Source: Prolixibacteraceae bacterium UBA6029
Lineage (GTDB): Bacteria > Bacteroidota > Bacteroidia > Bacteroidales > Prolixibacteraceae
NCBI GenBank assembly: GCA_002429385.1
Contig: DIZL01000014.1
Coordinates: 87,993 to 151,992 of the forward strand
Direction of reading: 5' to 3'
Length of the DNA: 64,000 nucleotides
Every line of letters begins with the position of its first letter. Within the stretch, counting starts at the first letter, position 1. Position numbers and translations under genes: made by a program. This document shows, one piece after another, positions 35,700 through 44,391 of this stretch. The notes under the pieces were generated by a model. It did no database searches. It saw only the letters and a list, made by a program, of their open reading frames with translations, and had not been told where the DNA came from.

Positions 35700-36968
35700 C
35701 TATTTACTGGTCCTGCGTTTGCGGATTAAATCTTCGATCACATCATCAATAACTACCATTCCTTTTAGAACATTCTTGTTGTCTACAACCGGGATGGCCA
35801 ACAGATTATATTTTGAAACGATCTCAGCCACTTCATTTATCTTCTGATAGTCCCGAAGATGGACTGGGGAGGGCCTCATAATATGGCTGATTTTTGTGTC
35901 TGGAGGTGTGATTACCACATCACGTATGGAGAAAGTTGCAAGCAATACTTCATTTTCATCTGTAACAAAAAGATTGTACAAAGTCTCAAATTCCGGCTTT
36001 GTTCTTCTCAATTCAGCCAGCACTTCTTCGATGGTCATATTCAGATTAAACGACATATACTCTGACGACATGATACTACCAACTGTATGATCCGGGTAAA
36101 TGAGCAGTTCTCTGACATCCTGAGAAGCTTCCTCTTCCATTTCATTCAGCAAAAGTTCGATTTTTTCGTCTTCCAGTCCTTCAAAAATATCAGCAACCTC
36201 ATCGGCTGGCATCTTATCCAATACGTCAGCTGCTTTCTCGATCGAAAGGCTTTCCAGAATCTGAACCTGTGTTTCTGGTTCGAGTTCTTCCATAACGTCG
36301 GCTGCCTTTTCAGCATCGAACGAAGAAAATATCTCGGCACTGGTCTTTTTGCCCAATTCTTCAATAATATCGGCCAAATCAGAGGGGTGAAGGGTCTGAA
36401 GTTTTTTATAGGTCTTCGATAGTTTGATGTTCAGGTTCGAGAAATCAATGGCTTCGAAATCTTCCCAATTAATAAACTTGCCTGGTATATCCGATCCAAA
36501 CAGAGATAATCCAAATTTCAGAGGTTTTGCAATCCCGATTCTCCTAAACAGGCCATCCATACCAATATCAACTGCAACGGCAAAGGTTCCGGAGGAAAGC
36601 GTAACTAAACGTACATCGTTTACCCGAACCAGTTTACGTCCATTTAGATCGACAATCTGTTTATCAAGTACTGATTCTACCAACGATAAATCATTATTGA
36701 CATTTTCTTGTGGTAAATCGCTTAGTTCTGTTGCGATTATTTTAATGTTTCCGTTCAGTTTTTCTACCTGAAACTGTTGGAATGAATAGAAAGCAACCTG
36801 ATTGTTCCTTTTAATCTTGATTCCTGTTACAGCCGGATGCCCCGAAGTTAGATTCGAGGATTCAGATTCAACCAGCAAATCTTTTACATTGCCGATGTAT
36901 TTGCCGTTGGAATCATAAGCTTTAATACCAACAATGCGGCTTAAATAAAATGTAGTGATAGATGTCAT
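35700..36968 (-). CDS. PRC-barrel / MgtE N-domain / CBS-pair protein
   Basis: 422 cytosolic residues from the ATG at 36968, which sits 5 nt after AAGGAGG; a GTG two codons earlier lies inside that ribosome site and is rejected. The order is a PRC-barrel-like region (about 5-70), a second one (about 85-160), an MgtE intracellular N-domain of short helical repeats (about 185-285, LHPSDLADIIEELG, EKAADVLDKMPADEVADIFEGLE) and two CBS domains (about 295-415). No membrane part exists. In MgtE these domains sense Mg2+ and gate the channel; here they probably regulate the adjacent Nramp-fold transporter. Confidence 0.85.
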   Translation of the reverse strand: MTSITTFYLSRIVGIKAYDSNGKYIGNVKDLLVESESSNLTSGHPAVTGIKIKRNNQVAFYSFQQFQVEKLNGNIKIIATELSDLPQENVNNDLSLVESVLDKQIVDLNGRKLVRVNDVRLVTLSSGTFAVAVDIGMDGLFRRIGIAKPLKFGLSLFGSDIPGKFINWEDFEAIDFSNLNIKLSKTYKKLQTLHPSDLADIIEELGKKTSAEIFSSFDAEKAADVMEELEPETQVQILESLSIEKAADVLDKMPADEVADIFEGLEDEKIELLLNEMEEEASQDVRELLIYPDHTVGSIMSSEYMSFNLNMTIEEVLAELRRTKPEFETLYNLFVTDENEVLLATFSIRDVVITPPDTKISHIMRPSPVHLRDYQKINEVAEIVSKYNLLAIPVVDNKNVLKGMVVIDDVIEDLIRKRRTSK

Positions 36969-37106
36969 GTGCACCTCCTTGCTTTGTGATACAGTAAGGA
37001 GAGCAACCCAAGGGAAGGCAATCCTGCTATATCAGGTTAATGATTAATATACTCGCGGGCCCTTCGTCCATTTTTGAATTATTATTTTGTTTGTGCCGCA
37101 AAAGTA
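36969..37106 (-). promoter_or_regulatory. Promoter and structured leader of the metal-transport operon
   Basis: The minus strand has the -7 box TACTTTTG at 37099-37106. The ~120-nt leader contains CCTG/CAGG (37023-37036) and, at the end, CTCCTT (36996-37001) perfectly complementary to AAGGAG of the ribosome site (36975-36980) with a 15-nt loop. GGACGAAGGGCCCGCGAG further upstream can pair with parts of GCCTTCCCTTGGG. It does not fit the yybP-ykoY or M-box consensus as I remember them. A metal-sensing leader is plausible but unproven. Confidence 0.5.
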
Positions 37107-37233
37107 GTTTTTTTGTTTAAAGAAAAAAACAATCTCCAACTCTTAATGTCGAAATAATTCAATTTAATGATATTTGGGTAGAGATTGCCTTATACATTAT
37201 ATGCAATTATAAAGTTGAACTTTAAAACTGCAT

Positions 37234-37266
37234 AAAAAACCCGACTGTTTGCACAGACGGGTTTTT
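37234..37266 (-). terminator. Terminator of the efflux operon
   Basis: CCCG-A-CTGT / ACAG-A-CGGG stem with loop TTGC, A-run on one side and T-run on the other. Read on the minus strand it follows the TolC-like stop by about 45 bp and precedes the metal operon promoter. Confidence 0.9.
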
Positions 37267-37308
37267 CCAGTATCGTTTGAATGCTGAATTGCAGCTTTTC
37301 CGATCGAC

Positions 37309-38661
37309 TTACAACTCAATGGCCTTCCCATTATAGAAGTCGAGAATCTTTGTCCTGAAAATATATTCGTATTTGGCCTGAAGCAGATCGCTTTGTGCCG
37401 ATGCAAGATTATTCTTGCTTTGATTGTATTCAACCGAATTGATCATCCCTACATTGAATTTTTCCTCCGTGTACCTGAATGCTTCGGTCGATGAAACGAC
37501 AGCTTTCTGATTGGCAACATATCTCTTGAATGCCGCTAAAGCATTGGTGTAGGCCTGTTCAATGTCTTTCCGGAGAAGATTCTTGGTGTTCTGCAACGTC
37601 AATTCCGAAACTTCCAGTTGAATCTGTGAGTTGCTCACACCATTTTGAGCCTGAAAATGATTGAAAATTGGGATATTCAGGGAGACACCAAATCCGTAAT
37701 TGCCGTTATTTTTAAATTGTGAGTTAAATGGAATCATGCCTCCAATGCCATAAGGTGGATCGGGATAAGCATATTTGTTGTTATAGCGGTTGTTATAGTT
37801 TCCACCGAATGAAAGTGAGGGCATCCGGTTTCCTTTTGCAATTAACAATTGATTACGGGCACTTTCCAGTTTAAACTCAGCGCTCTTTACCGCAGGTTTA
37901 AGCTGAACTGCATTTTTGAATACATCCATCGAATTGATCAGGCTCATGTTTGCCCCAATTTCAGGCAATACCGGCTTCTCAACTTTAAAACTTTCAGTTG
38001 AGGGTAATTCCAAAAGTTGGTACAAAGCCAAGTAGGCCAGCTGTAGCCTGTTCTGAGCGTTTACAACATTTAGTTCTTCACGGGCGTACTGTGCTTCAAT
38101 TTCGAATAAGCTACCCTTGGCCAGACTTCCGGCCTCTACAAGTTTGCCGGTCCGGTCAATCTGTAGCTGGGTTATTTTTATAAGGTCTTCCGAAACCTTT
38201 AACAATTCGTCAGCGAACAATATTTCAAGGTAAGCTGCGGCAATGTTTAGCATCATGTCATCCTTTGCCTTCTGCATATCCTGAAGACTGGCCTGTAAGT
38301 CCATGTCTGCCACTTTGATGGCGTTTTTCAGGGTAAACCCGCTCCAGAGTGTTACATTGGTACTTATGCTGCCAGAGGTGGTGTTTGAACTGAAATTCGA
38401 ATAGGTATTGTCATATCCGGAAGTACGTCCAAAACTCATATTATTCTGTAACCCGGCATTCAGGTTGGGCAAACGGTTATTTTTGGCTTGTCCGAGCTGA
38501 TTGTTGTAATATTCAGAACTCAGCGATTGCTGCTTGAGCTGAATATTATTCTGAATGGCATAATCGATGCATTTTTGCAGGTTCCATGTTACCTGTGCCT
38601 TCGCGCTTGTGAAGGCAGCAAGTAGTATTGCAAGGGCAATCAGGTTGGTTATTCGTTTCAT
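37309..38661 (-). CDS. TolC-family outer-membrane efflux protein
   Basis: 450 residues from the ATG at 38661, where a signal peptide begins (MKRITNLIALAILLAAFTSAKAQ). Two outer-membrane efflux (OEP) repeats are visible, each with a long alpha-helical barrel stretch (LQDMQKAKDDMMLNIAAAYLEILFADELLKVSEDLI; RKDIEQAYTNALAAFKRYVANQKAV). It forms the exit duct for the ABC pump encoded just upstream. It is the last gene of the operon and is followed by a terminator. Confidence 0.92.
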   Translation of the reverse strand: MKRITNLIALAILLAAFTSAKAQVTWNLQKCIDYAIQNNIQLKQQSLSSEYYNNQLGQAKNNRLPNLNAGLQNNMSFGRTSGYDNTYSNFSSNTTSGSISTNVTLWSGFTLKNAIKVADMDLQASLQDMQKAKDDMMLNIAAAYLEILFADELLKVSEDLIKITQLQIDRTGKLVEAGSLAKGSLFEIEAQYAREELNVVNAQNRLQLAYLALYQLLELPSTESFKVEKPVLPEIGANMSLINSMDVFKNAVQLKPAVKSAEFKLESARNQLLIAKGNRMPSLSFGGNYNNRYNNKYAYPDPPYGIGGMIPFNSQFKNNGNYGFGVSLNIPIFNHFQAQNGVSNSQIQLEVSELTLQNTKNLLRKDIEQAYTNALAAFKRYVANQKAVVSSTEAFRYTEEKFNVGMINSVEYNQSKNNLASAQSDLLQAKYEYIFRTKILDFYNGKAIEL

Positions 38662-38767
38662 TCCTATATATTTAAAATTAATTTTGTTTAACCGATAATG
38701 AATCAAAAGTAAAGATTAAAACGTTCGCTCCGACACTCCGGATTCAGGAATGGGAAGCAGACCTTAC

Positions 38768-39892
38768 TTAAGCCTTTTTCTTTTCTTCTTCCTTCACTTT
38801 ATTCGGATCAATCTTGTCGCCCTTCACCTTATCCACTTTGGTCAATCCTTTTTTGATTTCAATATTAATTCCGTCTGAAATACCTGTTTTAACCATTCGT
38901 TTTTCAAATTCCTGTGGTTTTGCCGTTTCGATTTCAACATACGATGAATCTTTTTCAAACTTGAGCAATCCTTCTGGAATAACCAGAACGCTGTCTTTCT
39001 TTTCGAGAACGATATTGGCATTGGCGCTGTAACCGGCCCTGATAAACTGATTTTCCTTCAGAACCACATTGGCTTTTATCTCAAACTGAATGGCTCCGTT
39101 CTCTTCTTTTCCTTTTGGGGCAATGTATTCGAGTATTGCTCCGAATTTATCTTTCTCAATGGCGCCGATTTCCAGTTCGATGGGCATTCCTTCCTTGATC
39201 TTTCCAACTTCGGTTTCATCTACCTTGCCCTTAAAAATCATGTCCTTCATATCGGCCACGGTACAAATGGTCGTTCCGTTGTTGAAGGTGTTCGACTGAA
39301 TGACCGAGTTTCCTTCCTTTATGGGTACATCAAGAACCATACCATTTACGGTAGAGCGAACAAGTGTATTAGTAGCTGTTTGTGCACTTTTTGTTACACC
39401 ATTTTTAATTAAATCAAGATTATTATCTGCGGCAGTCATTTCTTCCCTGGCTGCATCGAAGGCTACCTTCGACGTCTTGTATTCATCGTATGAAACAACT
39501 TTGTCATCATACAGTTTTTTCTGACGGTCGTAATCAATCTTTGCGTCATCGTAACTTAGTTTCGCACGGTTCATCCTGTTTTCTGCATTGTTCAGGTTCA
39601 CCATGTCAGGAATAATCTTGATTTTAGCGATCACCTGGTCCTTTTTTACGAAATCACCCGCAACAATATACAATTGATCAATAATACCCGACACCTGAGG
39701 TACAATGTCGATTTCTCTGCGCGGAACAACTGAGCCGGTAGCTACCGTTTTACGGATGACATTGGTTACAAACGGATTCTTTGTTGCAAACACTTCAGGC
39801 GCTTTTTTCGATTTGGTATAGAGGAAGTATATGGTTCCTCCAAAAATTCCCACAAGGATTACTATTCCCAGGATTCTTAAAATTCTTTTCAT
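38768..39892 (-). CDS. MacA/HlyD-type periplasmic adaptor
   Basis: 374 residues with one N-terminal membrane segment (ILRILGIVILVGIFGGTIYFLY), a lipoyl/barrel-sandwich half (VPQVSGIIDQLYIVAGDFVKKDQVIAKI), a coiled-coil hairpin (about 95-155) and a second lipoyl half plus beta-barrel with VVIPEGLLKF. It links the MacB-like inner-membrane pump to TolC. A charged lysine-rich C-terminal tail is unusual but harmless. The gene lies between permease 2 and the TolC-like gene. Confidence 0.9.
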   Translation of the reverse strand: MKRILRILGIVILVGIFGGTIYFLYTKSKKAPEVFATKNPFVTNVIRKTVATGSVVPRREIDIVPQVSGIIDQLYIVAGDFVKKDQVIAKIKIIPDMVNLNNAENRMNRAKLSYDDAKIDYDRQKKLYDDKVVSYDEYKTSKVAFDAAREEMTAADNNLDLIKNGVTKSAQTATNTLVRSTVNGMVLDVPIKEGNSVIQSNTFNNGTTICTVADMKDMIFKGKVDETEVGKIKEGMPIELEIGAIEKDKFGAILEYIAPKGKEENGAIQFEIKANVVLKENQFIRAGYSANANIVLEKKDSVLVIPEGLLKFEKDSSYVEIETAKPQEFEKRMVKTGISDGINIEIKKGLTKVDKVKGDKIDPNKVKEEEKKKA

Positions 39893-39904
39893 GATTTGGT
39901 AATT

Positions 39905-40047
39905 TTATGTTTCTGTTTCTATTCTCTTGTAAATTGTATATTGTATATTGTTTATTGGTCATTAGGGAAAAGGCATTGGTAAATAGTAAATTGTAAATTC
40001 CTTTTCTAATGATTCTTTCCATTTTCCATTTTCCTGTTTTCTGTTTT
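39905..40047 (-). repeat. Polypurine tract and AT repeat after the permease 2 stop codon
   Basis: On the minus strand the TAG at 40050-40048 is followed by AAAACAGAAAACAGGAAAAT and similar purine words to about 40010. Then come ATTTAC-type repeats, TTTTCCCTAATGACCAATAA and CAATATACAATATAC (39930-39967), close to the block at 14260-14316. It fills the whole gap to the adaptor gene. Confidence 0.75.
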
Positions 40048-41310
40048 CTAGCCTTCGTCCCTGATCGCATCGATCGGTTTAATACTGACGGCTCTTTTCG
40101 CAGGGATCAATCCTGCAATAATTCCCGCTACCACAAGAACTGCAAGGGCCGAAAGGGCCATGGTCAGGTCTACATGCGGATTGCGGAAGAACATTTTATC
40201 TCCGGCTTGCAGTAATATTCTGTTTAGTATTTCAAGTACTCCAACGCCAAGCGATAGTCCGACATAACCAGCCATCACAGTCAGGAATACACTTTCAGCA
40301 ACAATGTGTTTAATAACGGTTGCAGGAGTGGCGCCAATGGCCCGCTGAATTCCAATTTCCTGTGTACGCTCCTTGATGATCACCAGCATGATGTTGCTTA
40401 CTCCGATTACTCCGGCCAGAAGTGTCCCGATTCCGACGATCCAGGTCAAAACCTGTATTCCCAGGAACAGCGCCGAAAACTTAACGAATTCTTTCTCGAT
40501 GTTAAATGATCCAATGGCCTGAAGGTCTTCGGGCGCCACTTTATGACGGGCTTTCAATAAGACTTTCAATTTGTCTTCCAGGTCGCTTACTTTTGTTCCT
40601 TTCTGAGCCGTAACCGAGAAGAAATAGACCACATTGCCAAAGTTATAAGCCTTCTGCATGGTGGTGTAGGGGATGATGATGGTTTCTTCCTTTTTGCCGC
40701 CACCGATGTTTATCCGTGTTTCGGCATGGATGACCCCCACCACCTGGAAGTAAACACCATTTATTTTCAGATATTGGCCTATAGGATTTTCACCTTTGGC
40801 AAACATCACTTCCTCAACGCGTTCGCCGATATCGCAGACCTTTCGTTCCTGAAGCATGTCTATTTCATTGATCAGGCGACCTTTGTTTGTAGACCAGCGA
40901 TCAATTTTAAAATAGTCCGGATAGTCTCCGTAAACCTGGTAAGCTCCGGTACGTTCACCCCGGATGGTATTGTTGCCACCCTGCTCGTTTCCAAATAAAC
41001 GTGGAGAAAGGTATTCCACTTCCTTTACATTATCACGGATATACTGTATATCGGCTGTTTCATAATGCCAGTTACGTCCACGCTGAAATCCTGCATAGGG
41101 TATACTGGTCCGGTCAGTCCAGAAAAAGGCGGAGTTGGTGGCAAAGGCCTTCACCCCGTCAAGAACTCCGTTCTCAAGGGCTTTGCCTGCTCCCGACATG
41201 ACAATCAACATAAAGATACCCCAGAATACGCCAAAAGCAGTCATGAAACTCCGCATCCGGTTTTTCTTCAGCGCACTGATTATCTCGCTCCAAAGGTCCA
41301 GATCAAACAT
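40048..41310 (-). CDS. MacB-like (FtsX-type) ABC permease 2
   Basis: 420 residues from the ATG at 41310 (MFDLDLWSEIISALKKNRMRSFMTAFGVFWGIFML), preceded by GGAGG; the longer frame adds eight repeat-derived residues. Topology: one N-terminal membrane segment, a ~230-residue periplasmic MacB_PCD domain, three C-terminal segments with GVIGVSNIMLVIIKERTQEIG, the FtsX signature. No ATPase domain is fused. It is the second of two related but clearly different permeases, probably forming a heterodimer in a MacB-like mechanotransmission exporter. Confidence 0.88.
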   Translation of the reverse strand: MFDLDLWSEIISALKKNRMRSFMTAFGVFWGIFMLIVMSGAGKALENGVLDGVKAFATNSAFFWTDRTSIPYAGFQRGRNWHYETADIQYIRDNVKEVEYLSPRLFGNEQGGNNTIRGERTGAYQVYGDYPDYFKIDRWSTNKGRLINEIDMLQERKVCDIGERVEEVMFAKGENPIGQYLKINGVYFQVVGVIHAETRINIGGGKKEETIIIPYTTMQKAYNFGNVVYFFSVTAQKGTKVSDLEDKLKVLLKARHKVAPEDLQAIGSFNIEKEFVKFSALFLGIQVLTWIVGIGTLLAGVIGVSNIMLVIIKERTQEIGIQRAIGATPATVIKHIVAESVFLTVMAGYVGLSLGVGVLEILNRILLQAGDKMFFRNPHVDLTMALSALAVLVVAGIIAGLIPAKRAVSIKPIDAIRDEG

Positions 41311-41384
41311 ATAGCCTCCCCCCTGCCCCTCCAAAGGAGGCGTGAATTAAGACAATTGCTGTAGTAATCGTTTGATAATTCATT

Positions 41385-41402
41385 ATTGGTTATTGAATAT
41401 TG
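41385..41402 (-). repeat. CAATATTCAATAACCAAT copy
   Basis: An exact reverse complement of the 18-mer at 14299-14316, within the spacer between the two permease genes. Confidence 0.85.
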
Positions 41403-41477
41403 TTTTGTTACTAAGGTTTAAAAACAAAAGATAAGGTTTGCTAAAAATTCAGGGGGTCCTGAAACAAGTTCAGGATG

Positions 41478-41595
41478 ACGCTCCGATTTTTCCTTTTCCT
41501 TTTTTCTCACCTTCTCCTTTTCTCCCAATCTCCGTTTTCCCTATTCCCTTCTCCGTTCTCCATGCTCCATGCTCCATGCTCCATGCCCCATGCTC
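41478..41595 (-). repeat. Polypurine tract with CATGGAG tandem repeats after the permease 1 stop
   Basis: On the minus strand the TAG at 41598-41596 runs into five 7-bp units (41558-41592, CATGGAG type, one variant) and then GGAGAAGGGAATAGGGAAAA-type words to about 41480. This is the coding-strand purine placement seen after other genes. Confidence 0.8.
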
Positions 41596-42855
41596 CTATT
41601 CATCCCTCAAGGCCACAATAGGTTTGATACTCGCTGCACGCTTGGCCGGAATATACCCCGCAATGGCACCTGCAACAATAAGCAGCAGTGTGGCCGAAAT
41701 AGCAATATTAATATCTACCGTAGGATTCAGAAAGATAGATCCCCCTCCCTGGTCTGACGACGGCGCAGGTCCTGCCGATTGAACCATGAAATAGTTGATC
41801 AGCTCCATCAGTCCGGTTCCCAATACCAAGCCGATATAACCGGCAATGGTGGTGATCATGATTGATTCAAGCAAAATTAAACTGATTACTGAAGAAGGAC
41901 TGGCGCCAATGGCTTTCCGTATTCCGATTTCCTTGGTCCTTTCTTTTACGACAATCAGCATGATGTTGCTCACCCCTACAATCCCGGCAATCAATGTCCC
42001 GATACCGATAATCCAGATGAAGATTGTAATGGCCTGGAATATTCGCATGGTCTGTATATAATTTTCCAGTTTATTATACAAGCCTATGGCGCCCTCATCC
42101 TTGGGGTCAAATTTATGTTTGCGGCCAAGTACATTCCTGACCTGTTCCTCAATGGTCTTGCTTTCTTCCAGCGTCTGGGCATTTATAGTGACTGCAAGAT
42201 TATGGATCTTGTTTGCACCGTTAAAAATCATTTGAGCAGTGGTAAGCGGCATATAGGCATTCCGGTTTCGGGTCGATCCGGGCTCATTGCAAATGCCGAT
42301 CACTTTAAACGGTACCTTGTTGATATCTATATACTGGCCAATAGCTATGGTGTCCTTGAAGAGTGCCGTTTTAATGTCCGTGCCTATGACAACCACTTTA
42401 CGTTTCTGTTCAAGATCGATCTGGTTTATAAACCGGCCTTCATTAATTGCAATGTTTTCAACCTGTATTAATTCAGGCTGACAGGTAATGGTCGTGTATT
42501 CGCCCGATTCCTTTTTGTAGGAATAGCGTGTATTACCCATAAAATAACGTCCTGAAGATACTCCGACCCCCGAGACTTTTTTCACCAGATCCTGATCCTC
42601 GTTGTGAAACTGAATAGCCCTTCCTGATTTCATTCCCTGGTAAGGAATAGTGGTTTCGCCCGTCCATATCCACATTGCGTTTACGGCATCGTTCATGAAA
42701 TTGGACGATACCCCGTTACTCAGACCGTTTCCCGAACCCAGCAGGATCATCAGCATAAAAATTCCCCAGGCCACAGAGAACCCCGTGAGGAACGTACGCA
42801 TTTTATTTTTCTTGATCGTGGCAAAGATCTCCTGCCATTTGTCAATATCAAACAT
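41596..42855 (-). CDS. MacB-like (FtsX-type) ABC permease 1
   Basis: 419 residues, same layout as permease 2: N-terminal membrane segment (MRTFLTGFSVAWGIFMLMIL), a large periplasmic domain, and three C-terminal segments with GVSNIMLIVVKERTKEIG. A proline/glycine/serine-rich insert (SAGPAPSSDQGGGS) in the last periplasmic loop is absent from permease 2. It follows the ATPase gene by 10 bp. Confidence 0.9.
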   Translation of the reverse strand: MFDIDKWQEIFATIKKNKMRTFLTGFSVAWGIFMLMILLGSGNGLSNGVSSNFMNDAVNAMWIWTGETTIPYQGMKSGRAIQFHNEDQDLVKKVSGVGVSSGRYFMGNTRYSYKKESGEYTTITCQPELIQVENIAINEGRFINQIDLEQKRKVVVIGTDIKTALFKDTIAIGQYIDINKVPFKVIGICNEPGSTRNRNAYMPLTTAQMIFNGANKIHNLAVTINAQTLEESKTIEEQVRNVLGRKHKFDPKDEGAIGLYNKLENYIQTMRIFQAITIFIWIIGIGTLIAGIVGVSNIMLIVVKERTKEIGIRKAIGASPSSVISLILLESIMITTIAGYIGLVLGTGLMELINYFMVQSAGPAPSSDQGGGSIFLNPTVDINIAISATLLLIVAGAIAGYIPAKRAASIKPIVALRDE

Positions 42856-42865
42856 AGTCTTTGGA

Positions 42866-43591
42866 TTAAGCGATTTCCAGCCCTCTGATCAGATTCTTCT
42901 TAAACTCTTTCAGTTCACCGTTACGGATGATTTCATGGATCAGTCCGTCTTTCAGGCGAATGATCTGATTGGTCAGGGCAGCAATATCATGTTCGTGAGT
43001 TACAATAATCACGGTGATTCCTGAATCATTGACATCCTTCAGAATTTCCATCACTTCGTAGGAAGTTGCCGAATCAAGTGCCCCGGTGGGTTCGTCAGCA
43101 AGGATAATCTTTGGGTTCGAAATCAGGGCCCTTGCAATGGCTACACGCTGTTTCTGACCTCCCGACATTTCGTTGGGCATATGGTTGGCCCACTCCTTTA
43201 GCCCCATCTTTTCAAGGTATTCCATGGCGATCAGGTTCCTTTTTTTCCTTGGAATTCCTTTATAATACAAGGGAAGGGCCACATTCTCCATGGCGTTTTT
43301 AAACGAGATCAGGTTAAACGACTGGAATACAAAACCCACCATGTCGTTACGCAATTTGGCCGATTTCTTCTCACTCATATTTTGGATCAGGTTACCTGCC
43401 AAATGATAACTGCCCTTATCGTAGTTGTCGAGCATACCCAAAATGTTGAGGAGCGTTGATTTTCCTGAACCGGATGATCCCATGATCGAAACAAAATCCC
43501 CTTGCTCAATTTCCAGGTCAATGCCTTTCAGAACATGGAGACTGTTGTTTCCCATCTCATAAGATTTGTGAATGTTGTTTAATTTAATCAT
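42866..43591 (-). CDS. ABC transporter ATPase, MacB/LolD type
   Basis: 241 residues with Walker A GSSGSGKST (38-46), signature MSGGQKQRVAIARAL, Walker B IILADEPTGALD and the switch His in VTHEHD. It powers the two adjacent FtsX-type permeases. First gene of the five-gene efflux operon (ATPase, permease 1, permease 2, adaptor, TolC). A MacAB-TolC-like system exports macrolides, toxins or lipoprotein-like substrates in other bacteria; nothing here indicates which. Confidence 0.94.
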   Translation of the reverse strand: MIKLNNIHKSYEMGNNSLHVLKGIDLEIEQGDFVSIMGSSGSGKSTLLNILGMLDNYDKGSYHLAGNLIQNMSEKKSAKLRNDMVGFVFQSFNLISFKNAMENVALPLYYKGIPRKKRNLIAMEYLEKMGLKEWANHMPNEMSGGQKQRVAIARALISNPKIILADEPTGALDSATSYEVMEILKDVNDSGITVIIVTHEHDIAALTNQIIRLKDGLIHEIIRNGELKEFKKNLIRGLEIA

Positions 43592-43915
43592 GACTTTATC
43601 TTCTGCTAGTTTTCATTTCAAAATTCGTAAATAATGGTTTTGTATCTCTGCTTTTTTCGATGAATGGCTGATTTTATCCTGTAAAGCGGTTAAATTCTAG
43701 TTTTATTCAGGTCAAACTGAATTAATTTGTCGGCCAATCAATTAATGAACTATTCTGTTTGCTGATTCTGATATTTAATTATATCAAAATAGGACGGATA
43801 CTTTGACTAATCGTTACAGTTGTTAACAAATTTTAGCAATAAAATAAACTTTCTTTTACATTTCCTCCTGAAAAACAGACAGTCAGGAAGGCAGATACCA
43901 CTAAAAAAAATGTTC
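43592..43915. other. AT-rich gene-free stretch upstream of the efflux operon
   Basis: It has no credible ORF and no exact TAnnTTTG box on the minus strand; a weak TATTTTG lies near 43785-43792. The promoter of the efflux operon should lie here or beyond. Confidence 0.4.
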
Positions 43916-43921
43916 ATAAAA

Positions 43922-44008
43922 CCTGTCGGATTGGGATCTTTCGTTCCCCTATAGGATGATTTATTTTCAGCGGAAGGCGTATTCCTTCCGACAGGAGTTA
44001 ATCATCCT
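43922..44008 (-). ncRNA. Candidate structured RNA with interleaved (pseudoknot-type) stems
   Basis: Two perfect 9-bp inverted repeats interleave: CCTGTCGGA (43922-43930) with TCCGACAGG (43987-43995), and AGGATGATT (43953-43961) with AATCATCCT (44000-44008). A third stem, CGGAAGG/CCTTCCG (43971-43990), competes for the same bases. On the minus strand the last arm is followed by TTTTAT and then a T-run, as in a terminator, and the efflux operon lies downstream. No known RNA family is recognised. Confidence 0.4.
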
Positions 44009-44190
44009 GTTTCCCGGAATTCTGCTCAAATCCCGAAATGAAAGTTGGCTGTATAGCTTTTTATGATGCCAAAGGCAAAGAACGGATAGATGGGAATCGT
44101 GTCACAGGCAGGGACGTTGCCCCAATAAAATGTACAAATATCCCTCCGGTTGTCCATCAGGAATCCATTTCACGGGGTTTGCGAAGTACA

Positions 44191-44310
44191 CGGGCTATAC
44201 CTGCGCTTTATTATTTAATTGATGATTGATTTCTATCTGTATTAAAAACAGGTTTTACACACAGATAGAACACAGATAGAAATCAGATAATAAGAGGAAG
44301 GTATAGCCCG
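44191..44310. repeat. 120-bp imperfect palindrome
   Basis: Outer arms CGGGCTATACC (44191-44201) and GGTATAGCCCG (44300-44310) and inner arms GATTTCTATCTGT (44228-44240) and ACAGATAGAAATC (44272-44284) are each perfect. An additional ACAGATAGAA lies at 44261-44270. It sits about 80 bp after the stop of the nickel transporter, so it may end the lar operon or be a small non-autonomous mobile element. Confidence 0.75.
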
Positions 44311-44391
44311 TTCATGGCACATTCCCTTTGGGGTCATTGACAAATCTTCTTCAGGATTGCCCGATAATAGTTGGATGGAGTGAGGGTAGAA

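Noticed and set aside
36972..36974. GTG start two codons before the PRC/MgtE_N gene ATG
   Set aside because: The GTG overlaps the AAGGAGG ribosome site itself; the ATG at 36968 has correct spacing.
36969..37106. yybP-ykoY (Mn2+) or M-box riboswitch
   Set aside because: The conserved core words of neither class could be placed by eye; a covariance search would be needed.
41558..41592. Phase-variation tandem repeat (five 7-bp units)
   Set aside because: It lies after the stop codon of permease 1, so copy-number change would not shift a reading frame; it fits the stop-codon tract pattern instead.
44038..44229. 63-residue ORF between the efflux and lar operons
   Set aside because: No family resemblance, no ribosome site, and its end lies inside the palindrome at 44191-44310; likely chance.
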